From assembly GCA_030686995.1 (NCBI GenBank), contig CM060707.1, positions 80,560,972-80,624,971 on the forward strand: a stretch of DNA of 64,000 nucleotides, in the 5' to 3' direction. The position numbers and the translations under genes were made by a program. Of the stretch, positions 1 to 9,478 are shown piece by piece. Numbering within the stretch: the first letter of the stretch is position 1; every line of letters begins with the position of its first letter. The stretch comes from Artemisia argyi (lineage: Eukaryota; Streptophyta; Magnoliopsida; Asterales; Asteraceae). The notes beneath the pieces were generated by a model, which did not search any database, was not told the DNA's origin, and saw only the letters and a program-made list of their open reading frames with translations.

Positions 1-692
1 TTCACAAGATTTGAATCTGTGAATTCATGTTCCGGAATAGACTCATCACAATCCTCATCAAAGATTGGATTGTTAGAAATCATAGTGAATTCAGATTTGA
101 ATTCAAATAGAGGATTGGTGAGAGTCGTATTGAATGTTTCGGGAACAAAGAGATTATCATTCTCTATTGGACTGCTGGGATCAGAAGTGAGTGACGGATC
201 ATGATATAGGAGACTTTCAATTTCTCCCAGATCGGCTTGGAAGTCAAGGAGACCATCATCACTTTCCAAGGAAAGTGGATCGCTGTGAGCAAGTTCATCA
301 GCGAACTCCTCAAAAAGAGGATCAACATCAGAATGAGGCAGTGGTGCCTCAACACACTCAATGTCTCCATGAGATGTAAAATCATCGCTAAAATCTGAGA
401 AAGTCTCAAATTGATCTTTAGGACACTCAATGGGGGAAGGAATATCACACATATCATCCAAAGTTCCCTGTGACTCTCTCGGGATTGGGACAAGGATCTC
501 AACACTAGACTTTATTAATTCGTCCGATTCCTTATTAGGAACAGTGCTAAGATGCTCATCCCCCATGATCAGAGAGTGAGTGTGAACTTCGGGTGTGATA
601 ACAGACTGAGGGAGTTGAGAAGGACTAGCAGACATGGGTTTTATAAATTTCATTTGTTCTTCTGCTAGTAATTCTATCATAGTCTTTTCTCC
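1..692 (-). pseudogene. Continuation of TE-A accessory ORF past the TAG
   Basis: Reading the minus strand in the same frame as the 397-aa ORF, there is no further stop from the TAG at 693-695 to base 1. The segment opens GEKTMIELLAEEQ, echoing the MAELLAEE block just before the stop. It continues with MGDEHLSTVPNKESDE (ATG at 564-566) and an acidic Ser/Asp/Glu/Pro-rich region. The MGDEHLST block follows the upstream region in related Anthemideae retroelement proteins as I remember them, so the TAG probably interrupts one longer protein. It may be a nonsense mutation or a readthrough site; the sequence alone does not decide. The 3' end lies outside the window. Confidence 0.6.
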
Positions 693-1886
693 CTAATTTT
701 CCGAGGAAGGAATCACAACAGATGAACTTGATGAACCCTTACAAAATTGAGAAATATCAAGGGTAACATCATCATCATCGTCGTCAAGAAGAGCAGTATT
801 GCGAAATATGGCACGTGTTTTAGCTGCTTGTTCTAAGACTAGCAATTCTTCCTTGCTCAATTCGTTTCTAGCATCTCGTTCTTCAGCAAGTAATTCTGCC
901 ATGGATTTCTCACGAGAGCTTTGAAACGATGAAGTAGCCAACTCCTCCTTAAGTTCTTTCAATATCTCAAGAGCCTCTATTAAAAGTTCTTGCCAAATAT
1001 CAAGAGGAGTTGCTTGGGTTATTTGGTACTGTGGAGGTGGGTCTTGAAACGAATAGTCGTAATTGTTACAAGGAAATGGATTCCCTGTTTGACAATCAAA
1101 GCTAGTGTGTGGACCTCCACAATACTCACAACAGTAAAACTGATATGGCTGTGAGTCGTATGTGCTTGAGTCATAATTGTTATCAGGAAATTGCTCATAG
1201 ACAAGCGTGTTTCCCGATTGACAATCAGAACTGTAGTGTGAACCACGACAATACTCACAACAGTAAAACTGTTGAGTCTGGCTTGGTGTATCTTGATACG
1301 AAGCATCATTGAAGTTTGGATAATATGATTCTTGCTCGTATGAATGTGTTGGGTAACTGGAAAAATTTGAAGAGTCGTTGAATGAGTTTTGATTAGGATC
1401 ATAAGCAAATGAATTACTCGACCCACAAAACAAACAACTCCCATTTTGGATATCATTACCACATTGTACACATGTACACCAATGACATGGCAAACCAAAA
1501 AGCGGCTCACCACAACCGACACAAGGAATAAAATCCGGAGGTGGGACAAGTGGTGTGCTCTTAGAGCTAGCAATTTCCACCACTACCGTTATGGTCTCGG
1601 GTTTTGGTTCTTGATAAACGTGAAGATTGGGCAAGTCGTTCTTTTCAGTCACTGCCCTAAGCTCTGTACATTTGCTAGATGACCTTATAACCTTATATCG
1701 TGAAAGATCAGGATTGATTCTTGAAGGTTTGTCATTAATAGCACGTATCTCGGGCTTGGAAGAATTTGGTGAATCATTGAGAGAATTTGGACTTATGAAC
1801 AGATTGCACAAAACACAAAAATATGTTACTACAATTATTGACACATTTCTCACAAATACACCGGAGACAACGAAAGCCGTTCTCAA
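693..1886 (-). CDS. TE-A accessory ORF with paired zinc knuckles, 397 aa
   Basis: This is a retroelement-associated accessory protein of unknown function, not a host gene. An N-terminal hydrophobic stretch (residues about 8-32) is followed by a low-complexity acidic/Ser region. A cluster of CxxC pairs lies around residues 122-155. Two near-identical knuckles follow, starting FYCCEYCRG and FYCCEYCGG, each of the form C-x2-C-x4-H-x4-C. A Glu-rich helical segment contains MAELLAEERDARNE, then comes a run of Asp. I recognise the arrangement from proteins annotated as reverse-transcriptase-domain-containing in Tanacetum-type genomes; that is memory, not a search. The frame ends at a TAG (693-695), but the same frame stays open beyond it to the window edge. 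The first ATG (1884-1886) is used as start; a further upstream start is not excluded. Confidence 0.75.
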   Translation of the reverse strand: MRTAFVVSGVFVRNVSIIVVTYFCVLCNLFISPNSLNDSPNSSKPEIRAINDKPSRINPDLSRYKVIRSSSKCTELRAVTEKNDLPNLHVYQEPKPETITVVVEIASSKSTPLVPPPDFIPCVGCGEPLFGLPCHWCTCVQCGNDIQNGSCLFCGSSNSFAYDPNQNSFNDSSNFSSYPTHSYEQESYYPNFNDASYQDTPSQTQQFYCCEYCRGSHYSSDCQSGNTLVYEQFPDNNYDSSTYDSQPYQFYCCEYCGGPHTSFDCQTGNPFPCNNYDYSFQDPPPQYQITQATPLDIWQELLIEALEILKELKEELATSSFQSSREKSMAELLAEERDARNELSKEELLVLEQAAKTRAIFRNTALLDDDDDDVTLDISQFCKGSSSSSVVIPSSEN

Positions 1887-4710
1887 TCGGGTTTTTACAG
1901 TGAAAACACGTGTAGCCGAGAGACGCCATAAGAATTATACATGAGATGGGTATAAGAAGGTAGAATCAAACGGATAGAGGGTAAGGAAAAAAATTTTTGG
2001 GTTTTTTATGGAAAAATATGAACAAGGATGGATAATATACAAAGAGATGAATTCCAAAATCACTAATCAGAAAAACTGTTTAGAAAACGCACACAACCTC
2101 CCTGACCACGGATGTGGTCAAGATGGTCAAACAGCCTAGATCAATGCTCCGCGGAATATAGTGTTTCCCCAAGTCGTTATGTCCCGACGAGGTGTGGATG
2201 GTTATCAAACGGTTTCGTGATCGGGTGAATTTGGATGAAAAGGGGTTTGTGAATGGTTTAACTAAGGAATCTACAAAGAAATAGCTTAAACAAGCTATAT
2301 AAATAAGACAGGAAAGTTTGAAAAACCAGAAACGATTAAAATTTAAAAACGCGTACGTTTACGTTTAAAATAACGCGAACGTACGAAATAAAAAGTAAAA
2401 ACTGAGATCTGAAAACACTCAGGGGGTGAAAATGACTTTTTTACAAACTACAAGGTAAAAGAAAATTTTTAGAAAATGAAAATAAATTTTAACACTAATT
2501 AATTATTTAATATTAATTAATTACTAATTATTACTAATTATTAATATTTAAACAACTTAAATATAATACAATATTATTTAAACACTAGAAAAATGAAAAT
2601 AAAATTTCTAAAATTATAAAATAACTAAAAACAAGTTTTAAAAATAAAAATATGTAATTTTGTCTTTTTGTGGATTTTCTATTAATTAATTACTAGGTAA
2701 ATATTAATTATCTAATTAAACTATTTTAAATTAAGAAAAATACTAAATGAACAGTAAAAATTACAAGAAAATTTCTAAAATTATTTTACATTATATAAAA
2801 GCTAGGAAAAATATAAAAACTAGGTTTTACCTAATAAAAACTAATTATGCTATTTAAGACTTATATATTAATAAAACTAATATTAATTCTAATAAATACT
2901 AAATTACAATATAAAAATTTGGAAAAATTACTGAAACTACTTTAATATAAAAGGAAAGTTAAGAAAAATATAAAAATGCAAAGTGCTTAATAAAAAGCTA
3001 AAAAGGTAAATTAAAAAGATAAAAAGTATTAAATAGAAACTATCACTTTTTTAAAACTTGATTTTTCTGGATTTTCTTTTCTCAAAACTATTTATAAACT
3101 TAAAATATCAAACTTTAAAAAAAGGACTTTGGACTGAATCACAAAAATAAGCACTTTTGAGTGCTTATTGGATTGACAGTTGACTTTGGTCAACTGTGGG
3201 GGCAAATGAACCTCTGTGGGGTCCACAGGGGTGAAAAAGGGTAAAAATAAGTTACTTGGACATGATTAAGCCAGAACCTGCCAAATAAGCCCACAAAATA
3301 AGCCACTAAGCCACAATAAGCACATTGAAACTTGAGTGAGGACTGAAAATGGGGACAGATTTGTGAGGCCAATTCAGGTGGGGTCCACAGGCCTAGGGGT
3401 CAAACAAGTGGTCAATACCACAACCCTGGTAGGAGGGGGGATGGAAGGAACAAATTTTGGGGTTGTAGGACCACTAGATTAGCCAGAAAACCACCACCAA
3501 GTGGTGGTGGTGGCTTTCTGATCTGCACAGCAGGGGGGCAGCTTGCCCTGCAGCCCTCTTGGGAGGCTTGTAGATCCTAGGGAAAAAATTGTAAAAATAA
3601 AAGGGACATGGGAACATGAAATAGAACTGGTAGAGTTTTCATAGGAACAGGTTTCACCCCATGAAAACAAATACAAAAATCAACATAAATCTTGCAATTA
3701 TTGGAAAAACCTGAAAGATGCACAATTGACTTTTTGAAGAAACTTAAATCTTTGACTTAATTGAACTTTAGATCCTGATTTAATAACTAAATAAGTTATA
3801 ACAAACTGAAATAAAACCAAATAATGCTAAACCTACAACTTATAAGCTAATTTGATGGTTTGTGGAACTCAAATCCCTCACAGTTAACTGTGAGGGTGAA
3901 TGAGAGATGTTTTTGACTTTTTTCAAATGAAACTTGGTTTTTTAAGTTTTACTTGACCTCATTTAGCATGATGCAATCTACTAGAACCAAAACTACAACC
4001 AATTAACAACAAGATCACCCAACAAATCACTGATCCAAACAGTCCCTTATGCTACGCAGATTTGTGATTACAAAGCTTCTACCCTATTTGATACATGAAA
4101 CTGAAACCTAAGCTAAAATACTTACTAATTATCACTACTAGAGCAGATTTAAACAACTACTAGGAACGAAAACTTAAAATGACATGTAACAAAAGAAAAT
4201 ATGAAAATCCTTACAAGTTTCTTCCACAGTGTGCACAAATGGTGAACAAGAACCCAAATTAGTAACCTAATAGTCCCCATGGAATATTAAACCAAATGCT
4301 ATCAAACTCCACCCTGCTAAATCACCTCTCCACACCATGAACCTCAGTTGACTGTTTGACTTTTATAAAAATGGAAATTGATACTGACTAAGCTCAAACA
4401 AGCTTACAATAAGCTGAATGAATCTTATGTAAACCTAAGGACACAGAGATTTAAACTTTTTGAAGCTTGTGAGACTAATAAAAGATACAATGAAGATTTA
4501 AGTAATTTTTCATAAAAATTAAATTCAAGTGCAAAGTTGAAACTGATGATAACAAAGGTCTTATATTACATTAAAATGACTGAGTACAAACTTTTTTATC
4601 TAAAAACAACAACTTAAACTTACAAATTACATAAAAATTGATTCTACATTAAACTATATTACTATTAACTAAATGCTACTCTAACTGCCCTCTTTCTTTC
4701 TCTTTTCTTC

Positions 4711-4720
4711 ACTTATATAG
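4711..4720 (-). promoter_or_regulatory. Probable TATA box of TE-A LTR
   Basis: The minus strand reads CTATATAAGT, followed by a purine-rich leader (GAAGAAAAGAGAAAG). Transcription would run toward the accessory ORF. This fits an LTR U3/R boundary but is motif-level evidence only. Confidence 0.45.
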
Positions 4721-5129
4721 TCCCTGGAGGTATCTTCTTTCTTTCCCACTTGATTCACAGCCATTGGATGGCTTGAATTTAATCATGGCCGTTCAAAACA
4801 GTTTTGGCGTGAAATGGCTTTTGAGCAATTGGGTGGGGTTTGGTTGGTTATTAATGAGGAGGGGGGTTGGTTGGGTGTAGGTGAGTATTAATAGATGTTA
4901 GGTGAATGTTTTGTGGAGAATTGGTGGCGAGGGGGGGGGGGAACACAGAGCATGAAACCAGGGAGAGTGGAAGGTGAACAGTGCGAGGGGTTGGGGGTGT
5001 TGACTAAGGTCAAAGACGGGGGAGTATTATTTTTGGTGTGGGCCGGATTTGTATTGGGCTTGGATGGGCTGTTATTTGGAAGTGGATTTGGTTTTAAATT
5101 AACAAAAGGGTCCGTTTGGTTTAATAAAT

Positions 5130-5600
5130 TTCACAAGGACCACTTTTGTAATTTTATGAAAAGTGAGGGCTGAAATGGTACAAACTCCAAAGTTATCATA
5201 AGGGACCATTCATGCATAGCTTAAATATCCAAAACCATTTTTGCAATTTTTGTACTTTTCAAAATTCCCGGGGACCATTTTTGTAAAATTCCAAACAATG
5301 AGGACCAAATATGTAAATTTCACAAACTTTCATCCCAAGGACTAAAAATGATTTTTGTAACTTCCCAAGGACCCAAAATGATTTTTCATTCAAAATTATC
5401 CCACCAGGGACCTTTTCTGCCAATATTTGAAACTCCAGGGACCAAACTGTAATTTTCCAAAACTTTCCCAATTTTTCACCAAAGGACAAAATATGACAAC
5501 TTATGATTGTAAAAGGACCTTTGGTGATAATTTTCTATATTTTGAATATCCAGGGACTAGTTTTGTCATTTTATAAAAGTTGGGGGACTGAAACTGCCAA
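5130..5600. repeat. Degenerate GGGACCA...TTTTGTAA word tract
   Basis: About ten units of roughly 35-45 bp share a core such as GGGACCA or AGGACCAAA followed by an AT-rich TTTGTAA-like part (for example near 5270, 5310, 5335, 5368, 5407, 5437, 5485, 5513 and 5551). Unit lengths vary and intervening sequence differs. It lies upstream of the minus-strand TATA box, in the U3 part of the presumed TE-A LTR. Confidence 0.6.
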
Positions 5601-5766
5601 TTTTGCAAACTTTATACGTTTTTCAACTGTTTTTACTCGTTTTGCATCTAAAACATATAAAACACAATTTTGAAATATTTTTAGTATTTTGATGCATTTC
5701 TGAGTGTTTTTGTATGTTTTGTAGTTCAGATTAGACCAAAAATGATGAGTGTTTGAGCACTCATCA

Positions 5767-6642
5767 GTAGGTGTCATAAAAGTTGTTGCCACGTCACTAA
5801 CTTGCCACTGGATGCTCCGTTAACTAACAGATCATGTTGGTTTAGTAGTATAAAGTTTAGCTTTGTGATCTTAATTTTGCCTTCTGAGCTTAATTTGTGG
5901 CTTATCCTTGGGCTGCAAATCAGCTCCTCTGACCTCAGTTCAGCATAAGGTTGTTGTGCTTGCCTTCTCAGCCTATTTCCTGATTATTCTTAAATCCGTT
6001 ATGTCTCATTCTTGGCTTAGTTAGAGTTCATAGTATAAGGTTGTTGTGCTTGCAATTTGGTAGGTTAACTTGATGTATTGATTAGCTTTTAAGTTGCTTT
6101 AAGTTGGCTACTTAGGCTGTTTTGCATCATAGCTCAGTTTATTAAAATGGAGTACTTGTTAAGTAGTTTTAAGACCTGAAATCGTTCATTAGTTAGATTG
6201 AGTCTTCCGTTAGTTGGATTGAGTTGAAAAGGTTTACTTTTTTTCACTTTTTCTTGCTAATTTGCTCTATAAGACAACTGGTAAACTTCTTAAGGATGTC
6301 TGTTTTTATCTTCTTTAATCTAGGTTGGGGTTGGAGGGTATGAAATCACTTTGAACACACTTGGGATTCTATTAAGGTAGTTGTAATCATATCATTTTGC
6401 AGTTCTGATTAAAAATTTAAGTTATTACAAATATTTTTTGAACAATGGACAAAACATGGGTTGATGCTTCAATCCAACCTGACTTGCTCTGTTTTGACCC
6501 GTAGTTAAACATGGCCTAGTCAACCTGAACCATGTTGGCTCCTTACCCGATCCGCCCTTTAGACATATTTAGCGTCTTTTATGAGGAGGAAGTGTTTGCA
6601 TCACCTTACTGAGATTGTGTTGCATGATGTTATGTTTTCCAG
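5767..6642. other. Intergenic/intronic host DNA upstream of SAP30-like exons
   Basis: No ORF is supported. A short duplicated phrase, ATAAGGTTGTTGTGCTTGC, occurs near 5945 and near 6038. From about 6440 to 6642 the sequence resembles 48545-48726, the intron sequence ahead of the true exon 3, including words such as CAATCCAACCTG and TAGACAT. This part is therefore probably duplicated intron of the same gene. Confidence 0.5.
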
Positions 6643-6776
6643 TGTTTGATGATGAGTCTCACAAATCAAGGCATCACATAGTTAAACCAACAGTTTCAAC
6701 TCATATGACCATTAGTCAGTCTCTTTCTCGTGACTCACAGTTGAAGAGTGTGGTTACAATTCCTCATGAATCCATG
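6643..6776 (+). pseudogene. Extra exon-3-like copy of the SAP30/AFR-like gene
   Basis: The segment is bounded by a TTTTCCAG acceptor and an ATG|GTATGC donor and encodes FDDESHKSRHH...ISQSLSRDSQLKSVV...HESM. Exon 3 of the complete gene (48727-48872) encodes the parallel ASDDGHKSDRSRHR...ISRSVSCDLLLKRSV...HGSM with the same phases. It is four codons shorter. No matching exons 1-2 are seen upstream, and exon 4 is absent downstream: where exon 4 should start, exon 1 of the downstream copy begins. It is best read as the remnant of a tandem duplicate, although splicing into the next exon would keep frame. Confidence 0.65.
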
Positions 6777-6862
6777 GTATGCAAACCGTCATCATATTCT
6801 TTTTAATAATATAACCAAGTTTTCGGAATGTATCTTTTGTTGTTGACATTTATCCTTTCCAG

Positions 6863-7045
6863 ATGGTGGCGGAAGATGTAACAATGGATGATAGCGATGG
6901 TGGTGGTGGTTGTGAAGAAGAGCTAGGTGTACTGCCACCTCATACTAAGGTAGTTGTGACCGGAAACAACCGTACGAAATCATTGTTTCTTGTATTACAA
7001 GGTGTTGTCAAAACGTCTGGTGGTCTAGGAAGCTGGGATTGGCTG
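6863..7045 (+). CDS. SAP30/AFR-like gene, exon 1
   Basis: The start ATG opens MVAEDVTMDDSDGGGG, then ELGVLPPHTKVVVTGNNRTK and a conserved block ending GGLGSWDWL. The exon is 61 codons and ends at a GTAATC donor in phase 0. The VVVTGNNRTKS...LQGVVK block is one I associate with the N-terminal domain of plant SAP30-like proteins (Arabidopsis AFR1/AFR2, SAP30 FUNCTION-RELATED), subunits of the Sin3-histone deacetylase corepressor in the nucleus. A 3' splice acceptor (TTTCCAG) sits directly before the ATG, so there may be an upstream noncoding exon or fusion to the exon-3-like copy at 6643-6776. Confidence 0.75.
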
Positions 7046-7209
7046 GTAATCTTTTATTTCTAAATAAATTTATAAATGTCATCTTATTTAAAAAGTGAAT
7101 CCAGTTGATAACAGAGTTTAAACTTGATATGCAAGTCTGTGATCACAAAGTTACTCTGATATCCTTGTTTTGTTTGAGTTATATGTTTTGTGGGTTTAAC
7201 AAATTGTAG

Positions 7210-7336
7210 GTTCTTTCAAATGGTATGGAGATAAAATTACAAAGGAATGCACTAAGTGTGATTGAAGCTCCTACTAGTGATGAGAATGATAAGGATCTTG
7301 AGGTTGAAAATTCGCAGTGGGACGTCTCTGATCTGG
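7210..7336 (+). CDS. SAP30/AFR-like gene, exon 2
   Basis: Following an ATTGTAG acceptor, the frame encodes VLSNGMEIKLQRNALSVIEA followed by an acidic stretch and WDVSDL, and ends at a GTAAGA donor with one leftover base (G). That base joins with exon 3 to give GCC (Ala), matching the DLASDD junction expected for the family. Forty bases after the donor, TE-B begins, so the intron that follows is 41.4 kb long. Confidence 0.75.
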
Positions 7337-7376
7337 GTAAGATTTGTGAGTTCTATTTATATCATGTGATGAAAAA

Positions 7377-7899
7377 TGTTGATATAAATAATGCTTAAAA
7401 ACGTTATTAATATTTCTCAATTAATCTATGTTTTGATAATCACAAAACTCAAATCAAATTAAGTCAAGATTAAGACGTAAACACGTATTTAGTAACAAAT
7501 ATTTACCTCTACATCTAATATCACTTAAGGTATGCATAAACTAAGCTTCTTATGCATTACATGATCAAAGGAAACCTTGTCTTAAGACATAACATTTTAT
7601 AAAATAATATTAACATTTTATATATATTTGTAAATCATGTTTGGTATTGTTGTATTAAACTACAAAGATATAATTTCAAATTTCCAACCAAAAAGGGCAA
7701 ATTTTATCCAGAAAAACTTTTCCAACATTCAGTAGGGCGGCCCCCTTAATTAACTAGGCGGCCCCCTTAATAATTAAGGGGACCGCCCCCTAATTAAGGG
7801 GACCGGCACGCTCCAGAACAGTATTTACTGGCCCTTTAAATACTGGATCATTTCACATATTTTTCTCACCTTTTTGCACTAAAAACTTTCTGATCTAAC
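7377..7899 (+). repeat. TE-B 5' LTR, first part
   Basis: Homologous to 47114-47636. It contains the GC-rich inverted-repeat module at 7735-7807 and a TATA-like TTTAAATA at 7835-7842. It is cut at 7899 by TE-C; CTAAC (7895-7899) is the target duplication. Confidence 0.85.
7735..7807. repeat. GC-rich inverted-repeat module, LTR copy
   Basis: Two direct GGCGGCCCCCTTAAT words are followed by two inverted ATTAAGGGGACCG words, giving a strong potential stem-loop. It sits 28 bp upstream of a TTTAAATA TATA-like box. Other copies lie at 22475-22550, 31668-31742, 33243-33262 (truncated), 35649-35694 and 47471-47545 (degenerate). Confidence 0.8.
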
Positions 7900-8104
7900 T
7901 GATGAGGCGAAAAATGATCCGTTTTTAGGAGGTCATTTAAGCCCGAATCCGACTTTATTTGATCAAATATTGCCCTAAATCGTTCCTTTTGTGATTTTAG
8001 GTGTTTGGAGAGTGAATTCTGGAAAAGAGGCTATTTTGGACATTTTTGGAGCATAAAGTGAAGAAAACGACAAAGTACCAAAAATCCAAGCTGAAAATAC
8101 AAGG

Positions 8105-8326
8105 TGACGGCGTCAAGACCAAACGCTTGACGGCGTCAGACATGAAGAATTAAATATCGAAGGTGGTGACGGCGTCAGATGAACTGGTGACGGCGTCAAA
8201 GTGGCCAAGAATAATTTACCGTGGGTGGTGACGGCGTCACATAGGCCGTCATAAGTGGATCAAGGCCGTCCGAGGAAGTTTATGGCGGCGAGGTGACGGC
8301 ATCAGAATTAACTCTTGACGCCGTCA
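8105..8326. promoter_or_regulatory. Array of seven TGACGGCGTCA-type sites upstream of the LTR TATA box
   Basis: Sites are at 8105-8115, 8128-8138, 8167-8177, 8188-8198, 8229-8239, 8294-8304 (one mismatch in this LTR, intact in the 3' LTR) and 8316-8326 (reverse complement). Each is an inverted pair of TGACG half-sites with a 1-bp spacer. TGACG is the core bound by plant TGA-class bZIP factors. The array ends 11 bp before the TATA box at 8338-8346. Function is inferred from motif and position. Confidence 0.7.
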
Positions 8327-8337
8327 GAACGATTTTC

Positions 8338-8346
8338 CTATATATA
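8338..8346 (+). promoter_or_regulatory. TE-C LTR TATA box
   Basis: The sequence CTATATATA lies directly downstream of the TGACG array; the corresponding site in the 3' LTR is 17753-17761. Confidence 0.6.
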
Positions 8347-9310
8347 GTTTTCTAGTTTTTTCATTAAAGGGAGAGAAGTTTTGGTGAAACCCTAAAGACG
8401 ATTTTGGTGCCTCTTTCACAGGTTTTTCAAGGGTTCCAAACCCTTGAGACCTTGCATTGTAATTGAGATAAGTGTACTTTCAATTCAATCAATATGTCTA
8501 TGTGTTGGTTGTTTATCTCTTGTTCTTGTCTCAATTCCATTATGCTAGGCTAGATATCTCTTGTGTTTGCTTAGATCTAATGAAACCTAGATGTTGATTA
8601 TGTGTTGATTACTTGTCTATTCTTGTTTTGAATGAATGATTTATATGTTAGGCTTAAGAAAACTGGCAGATCTCCAAATGGTAACATGCTTGAACGTCTT
8701 AAGAAACATGAACCGAGGCGTACTAGGTCTTTATTGGTTGTATTTAATGCATGAGCCACTGTTTACAATCCCTATAGTTGTGCTGGGTCATGGTGTAGGA
8801 GGAGATAAGAGCTCATAGAGTTGGGGAGTTATGTATGCCACCCCACGAATGGTATTAAGGAATACAACCCGTCATTCATACAAGTGTAACAAGTAATTAA
8901 CATGTAAAAGATATCTAGGGAGTAATGAAGTCTAAGTAAACACAATTTCTCCAATTACTGCTCACAACCTTAGTATAATTAGTTTGTTTTCATTTTTATT
9001 ATTTTATTTTGATTGCATCTTAGCTTTGGGTTAGTTGAATAGCAACTAATTCCGCCCACTCTTCCAAAACCCAAGATTTTACTTGCTTTCATAAAAATAT
9101 AAAAATACAAAAATAATCATCTCTCACCTCTAGAACTATTAATTAGGTTTTCTAATCCTAGCGACACTATTCCTAAGCTGAACGATCAATCCCCCGGTAC
9201 TTGTCACTATACTATACTACAACGATCAGGTACACTGCCTGGTGGGGGTTGTAAGCCTCGCGAGATCCCTCGAGAGGTAAAGCAAGGTGCGATTCCCACG
9301 CATCAAGTTT

Positions 9311-9329
9311 TTGGCGCCGCAGCCTGGGG
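9311..9329 (+). promoter_or_regulatory. TE-C primer-binding site (tRNA-Asp-like)
   Basis: TTGGCGCCGCAGCCTGGGG begins 5 bp after the LTR end. It resembles the TGGCGCCGTTGCCGGGG primer site, complementary to tRNA-Asp, that is usual for Athila elements, with a few mismatches. Confidence 0.7.
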
Positions 9330-9478
9330 AATAGTTATTGTCTAGGTTAGGATTTCTTTTTATTAGGTCTACTTGCTAGATTCCTTTCTAGTAAGATTTT
9401 TTATTTCTATTTTTAGGTCTTCTTTAGTCTATCTTATTTCTTCGTGCTTTTGTTTGTAACTCTTCACCATTCACCATC

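Larger units (their letters stand above)
1890..5766 (-). mobile_element. TE-A probable 5' leader and LTR, noncoding
   Basis: No convincing coding frame is present. On the minus strand the segment opens at 5766 with TGATGAGTGCTC, a plausible LTR start, next to a short inverted repeat (TGAGTGTTTGAGCACTCATCA around 5747-5766 on the plus strand, split here for length). A TATA box follows at 4720-4711, then very AT-rich sequence down to about 2450 and the accessory ORF below 1886. I could not identify a primer-binding site or the LTR 3' end, and no second LTR copy lies in the window, so the boundaries are provisional. Bases 2450-3170 hold only AT-rich sequence with short TTAATTAA-type words. Confidence 0.4.
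7900..9305 (+). repeat. TE-C 5' LTR
   Basis: A 1406-bp copy. It carries the TGACGGCGTCA array (8105-8326) and a CTATATATA box (8338-8346). A 60-codon frame at 8636-8818 recurs identically at 18051-18233 only because both are LTR; it is not considered coding. Confidence 0.9.
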
